From Bin87 sp034420475 (GTDB taxonomy: Bacteria; Chloroflexota; Dehalococcoidia; Lucifugimonadales; UBA3495): 64,000 nt of DNA. Of the stretch, positions 50,552-59,107 are shown piece by piece. The DNA lies in assembly GCA_034420475.1 (NCBI GenBank), contig DAOULH010000042.1:62001-126000 (forward strand). The letters run 5' to 3'. The position numbers and the translations under genes were made by a program. Numbering within the stretch: the stretch's first letter is position 1; every line of letters starts with the position of its first letter. Below the pieces are notes generated by a model that made no database searches, was not told the DNA's origin, and saw only the letters and a list, made by a program, of their open reading frames with translations.

Positions 50552-51058
50552 ATGCCGAGAAAGAACCGAAACACCAAGAAGAAAGCCCAGGCGGCTGCCG
50601 GCGGCAACAATCGCCAGGTCGCAGTGAACCGCAAGGCTCTGCACGACTACGAGATCCTGGACCGGGTGGAAGCCGGCCTGGTGCTGACCGGCACTGAGAT
50701 CAAGTCGATTCGCGCCGGCAAGGTTGACCTGCGTGACGCCTACGCGCGGGTGCAGGATGGCGAGTTGTGGCTCCACGGCGCCCACATCGCCCCGTACGAC
50801 GCCGGAAGCTACATGAACCATGAGCCACGGCGTCCGCGCAAGCTCCTGGTCCACCGTGGCCAGATCAGCGAGTTGGCGTCCCAGACGGCGGAAAAGGGGC
50901 TGACCCTCGCCGCGTTGCGCCTGTACCTGAAGAACCACCACGCCAAGGTCGAGCTGGGCGTGGCCCGGGGCAAACGGCAATACGACAAGCGGCGCGCCAT
51001 CATCGAACGGGAGCGGGAACGGCAGGCCAGGCAAGCGGTGAAGGAGTGGCGGGAGTGA
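50552..51058 (+). CDS. smpB: SsrA-binding protein SmpB
   Basis: A 168-residue protein that carries tmRNA to stalled ribosomes. Blocks: VAVNRKALHDYEILDRVEAG, LVLTGTEIKSIRAGKVDLRD, HIAPYDAGSYMNHEPRRPRK, LYLKNHHAKVELGVARGKRQY and a basic helical tail. The lysine-rich first 20 residues are slightly longer than in E. coli. No tmRNA (ssrA) gene was recognised within the window. Confidence 0.97.
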   Translation: MPRKNRNTKKKAQAAAGGNNRQVAVNRKALHDYEILDRVEAGLVLTGTEIKSIRAGKVDLRDAYARVQDGELWLHGAHIAPYDAGSYMNHEPRRPRKLLVHRGQISELASQTAEKGLTLAALRLYLKNHHAKVELGVARGKRQYDKRRAIIERERERQARQAVKEWRE

Positions 51059-51091
51059 TAGTCGCCCCTGTTTGCCGCCGTTGCACCGCGC

Positions 51092-51097
51092 TATAAT
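51092..51097 (+). promoter_or_regulatory. -10 box before the carbonic anhydrase-like gene
   Basis: A perfect TATAAT 63 bases before the TTG start, in the gap after smpB. No -35 box at the usual spacing is obvious. Confidence 0.4.
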
Positions 51098-51159
51098 TTC
51101 GGAGGAAAATCGCGTCCCGGCTCGCAGGGGCCGGGGCGTTCCAGTGTGAGGTAAGCATC

Positions 51160-51663
51160 TTGATTCGCAGCTTGCGTGGAATTGAACCGAAGATCGCGCC
51201 CACCGCCTGGGTGAGCGAGGCCGCCTACGTGGTGGGCAACGTGGTGATCGGCGAATACAGCAGCGTCTGGCCGGGGGTGACCATACGTGGAGACGGAGAT
51301 CTCATCACCATCGGGAACCACGTGAACATCCAGGAGGGTTCCGTAGTGCATGGCGATGGTCTGGTGATCGAGGACTACGTGTCCATCGGGCACTGCGTGG
51401 TGGTGCATGGCGACCGCATCGGCACGGGCAGCCTGCTGGGCAACAACTGCACTTTTCTGACCGAATCAACCATCGGCAAGGAGTGTCTGATCGCCTCCAA
51501 CGCGGTGGTGCTGTCCAACGTGGACGTGCCCGACCGCAGCTTCGTTGCCGGCGTGCCGGGCTCGGTGAAACGACCGGTGTCTGAAGAGCAGATTGAGCAG
51601 ATGCGGATGACCGCCGAGCACCTGGTGGAACGCGCGGAATGGTTCAAGGAGAGCGGGTTGTAA
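51160..51663 (+). CDS. Gamma carbonic anhydrase family protein
   Basis: A 167-residue left-handed beta-helix hexapeptide-repeat protein of the YrdA/CaiE gamma-carbonic-anhydrase group. Repeats run from AYVVGNVVIGEYSSVWPG through VNIQEGSVVHGDGLVIEDY, then VSIGHCVVVHGDRIG to CLIASNAVVLSNVDVPD. Histidines in VVHGD, GHCVVVHG are at metal-site positions, though the usual His-x-x-x-x-His spacing is only partly clear. It starts at TTG with GAGG eight bases upstream. A C-terminal helix closes the trimer. True anhydrase activity cannot be told from sequence. Confidence 0.9.
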   Translation: MIRSLRGIEPKIAPTAWVSEAAYVVGNVVIGEYSSVWPGVTIRGDGDLITIGNHVNIQEGSVVHGDGLVIEDYVSIGHCVVVHGDRIGTGSLLGNNCTFLTESTIGKECLIASNAVVLSNVDVPDRSFVAGVPGSVKRPVSEEQIEQMRMTAEHLVERAEWFKESGL

Positions 51664-51689
51664 GGTGGCTGGAACCGGAGCACAAATCA

Positions 51690-51711
51690 GGGGCGAATTT
51701 TCATTCGCCCC
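51690..51711. terminator. Terminator between convergent genes
   Basis: Stem GGGGCGAA / TTCGCCCC with a 6-base loop, followed on the plus strand by GTTTCATTT, between genes ending at 51663 and 51740. Confidence 0.8.
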
Positions 51712-51739
51712 GTTTCATTTACTGGTAGGCTGCGTCGCC

Positions 51740-52681
51740 TCAGCCCAGCCGCTCCGCCACTGGCAGGATGTGTTCCGCCAGGTGCTCCATGACCTGGATG
51801 CACGGGCCAATGCCATCAACACGGAAATCGAAGGTCAACTGGTCGATGCCCAGCTCGTTGCAGTAGTGGACATCGTCGATAACGGCCTGGGTGGTGTTGA
51901 TGAGCGCGCCGCCGGAGCGGACACCCACGCCCTCCTCGGAACCGGCCATGTCCGTGAAGTGGAGGCTGCGTTTCAGCGAGATGACGATGTCAGCCGGGTC
52001 GCGCCCGGCCAACTCGGTCTGCTCCCGCAGGTAGGGGAGGTTCTGGGCCACGAAGTCGGGGGTCTGGCGGGTGGTGTGCCAGCAGTCGCCGTACTTCGCG
52101 GTGCGACGCAGTGCCCGCCGGGTGTGGCCGCCGACCCAGATGGGGATGCGCGGCTGCTGGACTGGTTTCGGCTCGAAGTAGATGCCGTCGATCTGGTAGT
52201 ACTGACCCTGGAAATCGGGAACTTCCTCCGTCCACAGGGCGTTGAATATCGCCAGAAATTCATCGGTCATCGGCCCGCGGTCGGCATAAGGGACGCCGAG
52301 GATGTCGAACTCCTTTTCCAGCCAGCCGACGCCCACGCCGCAGATAATCCGGCCGCCCGACAGCACGTCAAGGGAAGCGAACATCTTGGCCTGGACCACG
52401 GGGTTGCGGTAGGGGAGGATCAGCACGGTGCTGCCCAGGCGAATCTCGCTGGTGCAGGCGGCCATGAACCCCAGCATGGTCATGGTCTCGAGGAACGGCT
52501 CGTCCGACGGACGCTGGAACGCGCCGGTAGGAGTGTACGGGTACTGGTCGGTGCCGCCCACGGGCAACACGATGTGATCGCCAGCCATCACCGACTCGAA
52601 GCCCAACCGCTCGGCGCGCTCGCAAAACTCGCGGATACCCTCGGCGTCCGGCAGACGGGGGATGCTCACACCTATTTTCAT
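51740..52681 (-). CDS. LLM class F420-dependent oxidoreductase-like protein
   Basis: A 313-residue luciferase-like TIM-barrel flavoprotein, paralogous to the gene at 8918. MKIGVSIPRLPDAEGIREFC, RLGFESVMAGDHIVLP, LTSEIRLGSTVLILPYRNPV-like, ASLDVLSGGRIICGVGVGW, FDILGVPYADRGPMTDEF and PRIPIWVGGHTRRALRR follow the pattern of probable F420-dependent oxidoreductases of the Rv2161c/TIGR03619 type. Substrate unknown. It stands alone, convergent with the carbonic anhydrase-like gene. Confidence 0.9.
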   Translation of the reverse strand: MKIGVSIPRLPDAEGIREFCERAERLGFESVMAGDHIVLPVGGTDQYPYTPTGAFQRPSDEPFLETMTMLGFMAACTSEIRLGSTVLILPYRNPVVQAKMFASLDVLSGGRIICGVGVGWLEKEFDILGVPYADRGPMTDEFLAIFNALWTEEVPDFQGQYYQIDGIYFEPKPVQQPRIPIWVGGHTRRALRRTAKYGDCWHTTRQTPDFVAQNLPYLREQTELAGRDPADIVISLKRSLHFTDMAGSEEGVGVRSGGALINTTQAVIDDVHYCNELGIDQLTFDFRVDGIGPCIQVMEHLAEHILPVAERLG

Positions 52682-52774
52682 TCTAAAAATCTCCTGGCCT
52701 CGGGGACGTGGGACGCGGCCACAGACGTTGCGGCGGCGGCATTATACTACTGTCGCGGTCAGGCGGATTGGACT

Positions 52775-53347
52775 TCAGACAGGCTCGATGAAAATGGGCG
52801 GGCCATCCTGTTGTGGATGCCGATGATTGACCAAAGCCTTGATGATCCGGGCCTCGCTATCACGGATAGCCCCGAGGAGTTCATCACGCATGGCCGCCAT
52901 CTCCTGGCGGAGCTCCTCGCGCATCACCGCCATCTCCTGGCGAAGCTCATCGCGCATGGTCGCCATGTCCCGGCGGAATTCCTCGCGCAATTCATCACGC
53001 ATCGCCGCCATGTCCCGGCGGAACTCCTCGCGCATCACCGCCATCTCCTGACGGAGCTCATCACGCATGGCCGCCATGTCCCGGCGGAATTCCTCGCGCA
53101 ATTCATCGCGCATGGCCGCCATGTCCCGGCGGAACTCCTCGCGCATGGCCACCATCTCCTGACGGAGTTCGTCACGAGTGGCCGTTATTTCCTGACGGAG
53201 TTCATCACGGGTGGCGTGCAACTCCTCCCGCGTGGGCAGCTTGCTGGTATAGCGCACCTGGGCGACAAACCCGCCGACTACAGCCAGCAGTATGACTACG
53301 CAGATGCCAATGATGGCAACTGACTCTGGGCTTAATGTAGTTTCCAT
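52775..53347 (-). CDS. Membrane-anchored coiled-coil protein built of 11- and 15-residue repeats
   Basis: A 190-residue protein. Residues 8-30 are one membrane helix (SVAIIGICVVILLAVVGGF). Residues 40-165 consist of near-identical units such as MRDELRQEMAV, MREEFRRDMAA and TRDELRQEITA, 11 residues each, with two units stretched to 15 (MRDELREEFRRDMAA). Eleven-residue periodicity is that of a hendecad coiled coil, so a long stalk with alternate Arg/Glu is expected. The final 25 residues are non-repetitive. DNA copies of the repeat are highly similar, implying recent expansion. Function unknown. Confidence 0.75.
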   Translation of the reverse strand: METTLSPESVAIIGICVVILLAVVGGFVAQVRYTSKLPTREELHATRDELRQEITATRDELRQEMVAMREEFRRDMAAMRDELREEFRRDMAAMRDELRQEMAVMREEFRRDMAAMRDELREEFRRDMATMRDELRQEMAVMREELRQEMAAMRDELLGAIRDSEARIIKALVNHRHPQQDGPPIFIEPV

Positions 53348-53410
53348 ATCGTCAATTGCTCCGGTGGTCGCCCGGCTCCGATTTTATCACCGCTATTCCA
53401 CCAATTGTGC

Positions 53411-54100
53411 TCATATACGCACGGGAGCCACACCGTCGATGTTCTTGCGCCACGTTATAACACCGTTGCATTTGGCGCAGACGCGATTGCGCGTGATACG
53501 GCGTTGCAGGGTTTGCCGGAACCACTGCTGGCCGCAGCCGCACTCCCCGATCCATTTCGGCGTAGAATGCTGAACCCGGTGGCAGCGTTCGCCGGCGCAC
53601 CCGATTTCACGAGCCTTGGCTTTCCAAACCGCGTCGTGATTATGCCGGGGACCCACCATCGCGTGGGCGATTTCGTGGAGCACGGTGTCCTCAATCTCGG
53701 CGCGGGTGGCGGCGAGACAATAGCTGACCGACAGGTCGATGCGCCGCTCGGCGTACCGGCAGACGCCGGCGCGGGAGGTGGCGAGATCGAAACCGAACGC
53801 CCACCCCGCGGGCAAGGCTCCCCTGGACTGGAATGCGGACACCAGGTGATCGCCCAGCGTCTGGATTTCTCGCAGCGTGCATTCCGGTACCGGAGCGTCG
53901 ATGACGGACAGGACCGCAGAGTAAGGGATGTCCCACTCGACACCGGCGTCGTCAACGGCATGGGCGCTGCGAGTTCGGATGGCCGTTACGGTGGCGCGAT
54001 GATCGCGACCGCCGGATCCGGCGAAACGAATGACGCTGCGAGGCGGACACGCGGCGCCGGGGAAATCGGCGGTAATGAGAGTACGACGTCGCTGGCTCAT
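53411..54100 (-). CDS. SprT-like zinc metalloprotease domain protein
   Basis: A 229-residue protein. The N-terminal 60 residues (basic, with VDDAGVEWDIPYSAVLSVID) are not recognised and look like a small KOW/Tudor-type beta domain. The middle is a SprT-like metallopeptidase: DLSVSYCLAATRAEIEDTVL then HEIAHAMVGPRHNHDAVWK, with HExxH and a following His. The C-terminus has a zinc ribbon (CGCGQQWF...CAKC). SprT-like proteins are thought to cleave DNA-protein crosslinks in eukaryotes (SPRTN); the bacterial role is undefined. Orientation opposite to a weak plus-strand reading. Confidence 0.82.
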   Translation of the reverse strand: MSQRRRTLITADFPGAACPPRSVIRFAGSGGRDHRATVTAIRTRSAHAVDDAGVEWDIPYSAVLSVIDAPVPECTLREIQTLGDHLVSAFQSRGALPAGWAFGFDLATSRAGVCRYAERRIDLSVSYCLAATRAEIEDTVLHEIAHAMVGPRHNHDAVWKAKAREIGCAGERCHRVQHSTPKWIGECGCGQQWFRQTLQRRITRNRVCAKCNGVITWRKNIDGVAPVRI

Positions 54101-54178
54101 AAGGACGAATGGGCGGAGGGATTATAGGACGATCCGGGCAGTTTGGCATGGATTTGGGCGAACTTTTGAAAAGCGTTC

Positions 54179-54206
54179 TTGCGCTAATCTACCACGGTGC
54201 TATAAT
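54179..54206 (+). promoter_or_regulatory. Promoter of the duplicated-domain protein gene
   Basis: TTGCGC (54179-54184), 16 bases, then TATAAT (54201-54206) preceded by TGC. The leader to the ATG is about 62 bases and contains the GAGGAGGC ribosome site. Confidence 0.6.
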
Positions 54207-54274
54207 CCGCCCAAAAGGAACGGTTACGGTGCACGTGACCGCGAAACATCCGCGTTCCAAGAGGAGGCGAGCTC

Positions 54275-55078
54275 ATGGAAAAGGGAGACACCATTGTCAA
54301 CATCGGGCCGGTGGACGTAGCGCTGTCCTATCGCAAGGAAATCATGCCTGACCAGGGCTTGATGGTCCAGGTGTTCGGCGACGTGGAAGGCCACGACACC
54401 GAGATCCTGCGGTTCGACTGCTTCGACCAGGACCCGCACTACCACTACGGGCCGGAGAACATGAACATCCGGCTGCACATGGACAAGACCACCGTCGGCA
54501 CCCCGTTGGGCTGGACGTTGAAGAACATCCGAACCAACCTGCCCGCCATGGTCCGCCGAGCCGGCTATGACGACCTGGCGTCCGCAGTCGAGATGAACGG
54601 CATCGACGAGAACAAGATGGATGAGGTCGAGGCGTGCGCGTTGGGGAAGGCCCGCGACGAGCGGCGCACGGTCACCCACTTCCGCGGCGACCACATCTAC
54701 GAGGCCGGCAACATCCGCTTCGGCGTGGAGTTCCGCAGCAACATCGGCGCGGCCAACGACCGCGGCGTGGCCATCCACGTGCTGACCGACCACCTGGGGC
54801 AGGAGTTCGAGCTGCTGGCCTTCGACTGCTTCGAGATCGCGCCGCACTACCACTACGGCCCGCGCAACCAGGACGTGCGGATCTACTGGGATGTGACCAC
54901 CAGCGGCAACACCCTGGCCTGGACCCTCGACCAGTTCAAGTCCGGCAACCTGGCCAGCATGATCGACCGCGCCGGCTACCCCACCGTGGCCGCCAACGTC
55001 GACAACGACCTGGTGCAGGCTGTCCTTCCGTCGATGGAAGAGAAGGCCTGGGCCCTGGTTGGCACGAACCAGCAGTAA
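54275..55078 (+). CDS. Internally duplicated hypothetical protein (HYHYGP repeats)
   Basis: A 267-residue soluble protein made of two similar halves. First: LMVQVFGDVEGHDTEILRFD, then CFDQDPHYHYGPENMNIR and AMVRRAGYDDLASAVE (about 29-106). Second: VAIHVLTDHLGQEFELLAFD, then CFEIAPHYHYGPRNQDVR and SMIDRAGYPTVAANVD (about 165-244). Each has an FDCF Cys and a His-Tyr-His-Tyr cluster that could bind metal. I recall a DUF7700-type domain with this layout but cannot confirm it. It has a strong promoter, ribosome site and terminator, so it is probably well expressed. Function unknown. Confidence 0.72.
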   Translation: MEKGDTIVNIGPVDVALSYRKEIMPDQGLMVQVFGDVEGHDTEILRFDCFDQDPHYHYGPENMNIRLHMDKTTVGTPLGWTLKNIRTNLPAMVRRAGYDDLASAVEMNGIDENKMDEVEACALGKARDERRTVTHFRGDHIYEAGNIRFGVEFRSNIGAANDRGVAIHVLTDHLGQEFELLAFDCFEIAPHYHYGPRNQDVRIYWDVTTSGNTLAWTLDQFKSGNLASMIDRAGYPTVAANVDNDLVQAVLPSMEEKAWALVGTNQQ

Positions 55079-55100
55079 TTTTCTCTCATTCCCAACGGAC

Positions 55101-55130
55101 GGGGGCGGCGCATGTGCGTCGCCCCCATTT
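55101..55130 (+). terminator. Terminator after duplicated-domain gene
   Basis: Eleven-bp stem GGGGGCGGCGC / GCGTCGCCCCC (one G-U) with a 4-base loop, followed by ATTTT, 23 bases after the stop. Confidence 0.9.
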
Positions 55131-55153
55131 TCGTGTACCAACAACTAAACACC

Positions 55154-55666
55154 ATGAACCTGACCGAACGCTTTCGAGACAGACTGAATAATCTGCTCTC
55201 TGGCAACCTTCTGGCTACCGTGTTCGGCGCGTTGCTGATGGCAGTTGCGCTCTACGGCTTGGTATCGTTACTAACATGGTTCCTTTACCGTGTTCCCGGT
55301 CTTCCGGGAACAGTGCAAACCATGGCGAGGGAAATCGGAGTCAGCACTCCCCAACTGCTGGAATTCAATGCGATAATTGTCACAGCCATATTCATCGCTG
55401 TCCAACTCTGGACGACGCACCGCCGCGCCGGGGCGGCCGAGAATACCGCCGCTGCCGCCATGCAAACCGCAGAATCTACCGCAAAGACAAACACCGCCCA
55501 TCAATTCAAAAACGCCGTGGAATTGCTGGGAGACCAATCCGACATTGTGCAGATAGGCGGCGTTTGGGCGTTGAGCTATATCGCAAGAGATTATCCTGAG
55601 TACCAGGATGCGGTGTTCTCGATAATTGATTCCTACATCACGCAAAGCGAGGTCAGCGAACCATGA
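55154..55666 (+). CDS. Membrane protein, upstream half of a pentapeptide-repeat pair
   Basis: A 170-residue protein with two hydrophobic segments at about residues 18-42 and 72-90, an Ala-rich linker (AGAAENTAAAAMQTAE) and a C-terminal FKNAVELLGDQSDIVQIGGVWALSYIA then DYPEYQDAVFSIIDSYI. That end matches the short helical module placed directly before pentapeptide repeats in many single-chain membrane proteins. Here a stop is reached and the repeat protein starts on the same ATGA. Base composition is AT-rich. No ribosome site is visible at the ATG. Confidence 0.75.
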   Translation: MNLTERFRDRLNNLLSGNLLATVFGALLMAVALYGLVSLLTWFLYRVPGLPGTVQTMAREIGVSTPQLLEFNAIIVTAIFIAVQLWTTHRRAGAAENTAAAAMQTAESTAKTNTAHQFKNAVELLGDQSDIVQIGGVWALSYIARDYPEYQDAVFSIIDSYITQSEVSEP

Positions 55667-56193
55667 AAAAACTACCTTATCCGCGTCAAGTCGCAATGGA
55701 GGCCCTTTTCACCGGCCATGGCCCTACCACCTTCAAAGGCAAGGAACACAACCTCAGCCGTTCCTACCTGGTCGAACTTTTCCTGGAGAACGCCGAGATG
55801 CCCGATGTCCGATTGGACCGTTCCAATCTGCAGAAGGCCCAACTTGCCGGCTCCAACCTCGTTAATGCCAGCCTGGTAAGATCAGACCTACGCGGCGCTG
55901 ACCTCTCAGGGGCCGACCTGCGCGGGGCTGACTTGTCAAGGGCCGACCTGCGCGGGGCTAACTTGGCGGGGGCTAACCTGCGAGGCGCTGACATAACACT
56001 TGCCAAACTACAGGGTGCGAGCCTCTACATGACCAATCTGGACGGGTCCGAACAATTAGCAACAGTGGCGTCCCTTTATGAAGCCAAAGGACTTATCTCA
56101 GAAATAGTATCCGAGCTGATGGACTTCCACCCTGGCCTTTTCACAGAACCCAAAATCCCTAGCGACGACCTCGACTACTTCACGACGAAGTAG
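55663..56193 (+). CDS. Pentapeptide-repeat protein
   Basis: A 176-residue protein. After a short N-terminal region come about 16 pentapeptides of A(D/N)LxX type (residues 40-125), including LRGADLSGADLRGADLSRAD and LRGANLAGANLRGAD, forming a right-handed quadrilateral beta-helix. The start overlaps the stop of the preceding gene by 4 bases (ATGA), so the two are translated together. Such repeats mimic DNA or serve as membrane-linked scaffolds. An Asp-rich C-terminus follows. Role unknown. Confidence 0.87.
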   Translation: MKKLPYPRQVAMEALFTGHGPTTFKGKEHNLSRSYLVELFLENAEMPDVRLDRSNLQKAQLAGSNLVNASLVRSDLRGADLSGADLRGADLSRADLRGANLAGANLRGADITLAKLQGASLYMTNLDGSEQLATVASLYEAKGLISEIVSELMDFHPGLFTEPKIPSDDLDYFTTK

Positions 56194-56240
56194 GAAAATC
56201 TCTGCTCCATCATGCTTTACGATCCGTAGTGACTAGCCGG

Positions 56241-57038
56241 CTACGCCATGGTATATCCGCCGGAGACGCTGAGGGTCTGGCCGGTGATGAAGCTGGCGGC
56301 GTCGGAGGCGAGGAAAACCACCGCGTTGGCAACTTCCTGGGCCGAGCCGATGCGACGCAGGGGGTAGGCGCGCCTCACCCGCTCCAGGACCTCGTCGGTG
56401 AACAGGTCCTGCATCCCCTGGCTCCACATGCTCTCGGAGCCGGCCACCTCGGACTGATCGGGAACCACCAGGCCGGGGCAAACCATGTTGAATCGGAGAC
56501 CGTAGCGGCCGGTCTCGCGGGCCAACGACTTGCTCAAGGCGATGACGCCGGCCTTGCACGCGGAGTAAACGGCCTCTCGGTACTCGCCCATCCTGCCGGC
56601 GTCGCTGCTGATGCTGACTACAGCGCCGGACTGTCGCTCGATCATGTGCGGGAGCGCGGCGTGGATGCAGTTGATGGCGCCCCAGAGGTTGACGTCGACC
56701 TCTTTGACGTGTTCTTCGCGCGCCTTCTCCATGAAAAGACGGTCGATGGTCCAGCCGACGTTGTTGACCAGCACGTCCACGCTTCCCAGGCGGTCGATGG
56801 CTTCGGTCATCATGGCGACGGTGCGGGCCTGATCGGTCACGTCAGCGTCAACCACGATGGCCGACGCCCCCGATTCCAGGGCGGCAACCTCGGCGGCGAC
56901 GCGCTTCCCGGCATCGCGGTTCAACTCGGCGATGGCGATGTTGCAGCCTTCAGCGGCAAAGGCGAGCACAATGGCCCGACCGATATTGTTGCCGCCGCCG
57001 GTCACCAGCACGTTCTTGCCTTTCAGTCCAAGTTCCAA
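56241..57038 (-). CDS. SDR family oxidoreductase
   Basis: A 265-residue short-chain dehydrogenase/reductase. Cofactor motif VLVTGGGNNIGRAI, DVLVNNVGWT in place of NNAG, and catalytic VVSISSDAGRMGEYREAVYSACKAGV (Ser...Tyr-x-x-x-Lys, with Cys-Lys after Ala). C-terminal FITGQTLSVSGGYTMA. It starts at TTG within the end of the upstream exonuclease gene (16-base overlap), with GGAGG seven bases before. Substrate unknown; it parallels the gene at 13.6 kb. Confidence 0.92.
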   Translation of the reverse strand: MELGLKGKNVLVTGGGNNIGRAIVLAFAAEGCNIAIAELNRDAGKRVAAEVAALESGASAIVVDADVTDQARTVAMMTEAIDRLGSVDVLVNNVGWTIDRLFMEKAREEHVKEVDVNLWGAINCIHAALPHMIERQSGAVVSISSDAGRMGEYREAVYSACKAGVIALSKSLARETGRYGLRFNMVCPGLVVPDQSEVAGSESMWSQGMQDLFTDEVLERVRRAYPLRRIGSAQEVANAVVFLASDAASFITGQTLSVSGGYTMA

Positions 57039-57523
57039 TTTTCATCCTCCAACATATTCCGCAGGACGCGCAGGTTTTCCACGTCCTCGCGGTTGTATTC
57101 AAGCAACATATCCAGGGCGTCGTGGTTATCTTCACGACGGTACTTGTCCCAGAGCAAGACCGCATCGTAGCCAGCCATGTCCGGCAGGTTCCGCGCTATG
57201 CCCAGGGCCTTTTCTATAGCCTTCAGTCCACCCTTCAGGCCGGCGCGGCGGGACTCCCGCATGAGATCCCGGTGCTCGAATCGACCACGGAGGTCCACGC
57301 CCGGCTTCCAGGCCAGGAACGGCAGGTCGAAGCTCGCGCCGTTGAAGGTGTAGATGGTGGTGACGCCTTCGAGGACGTGGAGCACGGCGTCAGTGGTGAT
57401 GCCGTTGCCCACCAACTGGGTGGTCGTCCAGTCGCCGGGGAAGTCCACGGCGATGCCGACAACGGTCGGGTAGGAGCGACCACCGATGAAGCCGGTGGTC
57501 TCGATGTCCAGGTAGGCGTCCAA
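57023..57523 (-). CDS. RNase H-like 3'-5' exonuclease domain protein (YprB type)
   Basis: A 166-residue DEDD-type nuclease domain (RNase_H_2). Catalytic acidic positions: YLDIETTGF at the N-terminus (DxE), TIYTFNGASFDLPFLAW (F-N-G...D), and a final HDALDMLLEYNREDVENL carrying the last Asp. It resembles the exonuclease half of YprB without the C-terminal TPR part. It starts at TTG or nearby, 9 bases after the purH stop, and overlaps the SDR gene. DNA or RNA 3' processing is inferred. Confidence 0.85.
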   Translation of the reverse strand: MDAYLDIETTGFIGGRSYPTVVGIAVDFPGDWTTTQLVGNGITTDAVLHVLEGVTTIYTFNGASFDLPFLAWKPGVDLRGRFEHRDLMRESRRAGLKGGLKAIEKALGIARNLPDMAGYDAVLLWDKYRREDNHDALDMLLEYNREDVENLRVLRNMLEDENWNLD

Positions 57524-57532
57524 CGGGGACGG

Positions 57533-59071
57533 TCAGTGGCGGAAGTGACGAACGCCGGTGAACACCATGGCGATGCCGGCCTCATTGGCGGCGGCAATCA
57601 CCTCGTCGTCGCGGATGGAACCGCCAGGCTGGACGATGGCGGTGATGCCGGCCTCGGCGGCGAGCTCGATGTTGTCCGGGAAGGGGAAGAAAGCGTCGGA
57701 AGCCAGTACGCATCCGGCGGCTTTGTCGCCCGCCGCGCGTTGCGACAGGTGGACGCTGACCACCCGGTTGGGCTGGCCGGCGCCCATGCCGACCAGGGTA
57801 CGATCCTTGACGAAGGCGATGGCGTTGGACTTGATATGCTTCACTGCTTTCCAGGCGAACCCCAAGTCGGCCAATTCGGCGGGAGTTGGCGCGCGTTCGG
57901 TGGCGGTGGTCCAGGCCTCGGGATATTCGTCGATGGCGTCGGGGGTTTGCACCAGGACGCCGCCGCTGAGAGGGCGAACATCGTAATCCACGGAACCCGG
58001 AGCGCCGGCAACCGGGGCCACCGACAGAATACGCAGATTGCGCTTCCGCCGCAGGATCTCCAGGGCGTCGTCATCATATCCCGGCGCGACGACGACTTCG
58101 TAGAACACGGGGTCCATGGCCTGGGCCGCAGCGGCAGTGACGTTGCGATTGAAACCGACAATGCCGCCGAAGGCCGACACCGGGTCGCCCTCATACGCCA
58201 GTTCGTAAGCCTGCGCGATGTCATCGCGGGACGAGAGGCCGCAGGGGTTGGCATGCTTGATCACGCAGACCGACGGGTCAGCATAGTCGCTGACCGTGCG
58301 CCAAGCGGCGTCGGCATCCATCAGGTTGTTGAAAGACAGTTCGCGGCCATGCAGTTGCGTGGCCCGGGCCAGCCCACCCTCGCCGCCGCTGGCCGGGACG
58401 TACAGGGCGCCCCGCTGGTGCGGGTTCTCGCCGTAGCGCAGGCTGGAGACGCGGGTCAGTCCGATGGTGACCTGCTGGGGCATCTCCTCCTCGGAGGTGG
58501 GATCGCTGGAGAGATAGTCGGCCACCGCGGCGTCATACACCGCGACGTGTTGAAAAGCCTTGGTGGCCAGGGCGCGCCGCTGTTGAGCATCCAGCCCGGA
58601 ACCGGACAGGGCCTCGCCGACCCATTGGTAATCAGACGGGTCCACGACGACGGCGACGGACGGGAAATTCTTGGCCGCGGCCCGCAACATCGTGGGGCCG
58701 CCGATGTCGATGTTCTCCAGAGCGTCGTCTAACGTGACGCCGGCTTTGCTGATCGTTTCCACGAAGGGATAGAGGTTGACGACCACCACATCAATCGGCC
58801 CGATGCCGTGCTGCTCCAACTCCGCCATGTGCGCGGCGGAGTCGCGACGGGCCAGGAGCCCACCGTGTATCACCGGGTGCAGGGTTTTGACCCGGCCCTC
58901 GAGGATTTCGGGCGAGCCCGTAACGTCGGATACCTGCGTGACGGGGACACCGGCGTCGGCAAGGCTCCGGTGGGTGCCGCCGGTGCTGATCAGTTCATAG
59001 CCGGCACCGGCCAGCGACTTGCCGAAATCCTCGATGCCGGTCTTGTCGAATACGCTGAGTAATGCTTTCAA
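57533..59071 (-). CDS. purH: Bifunctional AICAR transformylase / IMP cyclohydrolase
   Basis: A 512-residue enzyme for the last two steps to IMP. The N-terminal MGS-like cyclohydrolase has LLSVFDKTGIEDFGKSL, ELISTGGTHRSLADAG, GGLLARRD and DVVVVNLYPF. The C-terminal transformylase has RYGENPHQRGALY, CVIKHANPCGLSSRDD and the final IVQPGGSIRDDEVIAAANE. Length is as expected. It heads the purH-exonuclease-SDR run, separated from purM by a small gene. Confidence 0.97.
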   Translation of the reverse strand: MKALLSVFDKTGIEDFGKSLAGAGYELISTGGTHRSLADAGVPVTQVSDVTGSPEILEGRVKTLHPVIHGGLLARRDSAAHMAELEQHGIGPIDVVVVNLYPFVETISKAGVTLDDALENIDIGGPTMLRAAAKNFPSVAVVVDPSDYQWVGEALSGSGLDAQQRRALATKAFQHVAVYDAAVADYLSSDPTSEEEMPQQVTIGLTRVSSLRYGENPHQRGALYVPASGGEGGLARATQLHGRELSFNNLMDADAAWRTVSDYADPSVCVIKHANPCGLSSRDDIAQAYELAYEGDPVSAFGGIVGFNRNVTAAAAQAMDPVFYEVVVAPGYDDDALEILRRKRNLRILSVAPVAGAPGSVDYDVRPLSGGVLVQTPDAIDEYPEAWTTATERAPTPAELADLGFAWKAVKHIKSNAIAFVKDRTLVGMGAGQPNRVVSVHLSQRAAGDKAAGCVLASDAFFPFPDNIELAAEAGITAIVQPGGSIRDDEVIAAANEAGIAMVFTGVRHFRH

Positions 59072-59107
59072 CTTGCCTGGATGCTCCTCGTTGAATAGGG
59101 GTCGAAT

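Noticed and set aside
52827..53230. Regular repeats resembling a CRISPR array
   Set aside because: Units are 33 or 45 bp, in frame, without unique spacers, and encode the coiled-coil protein.
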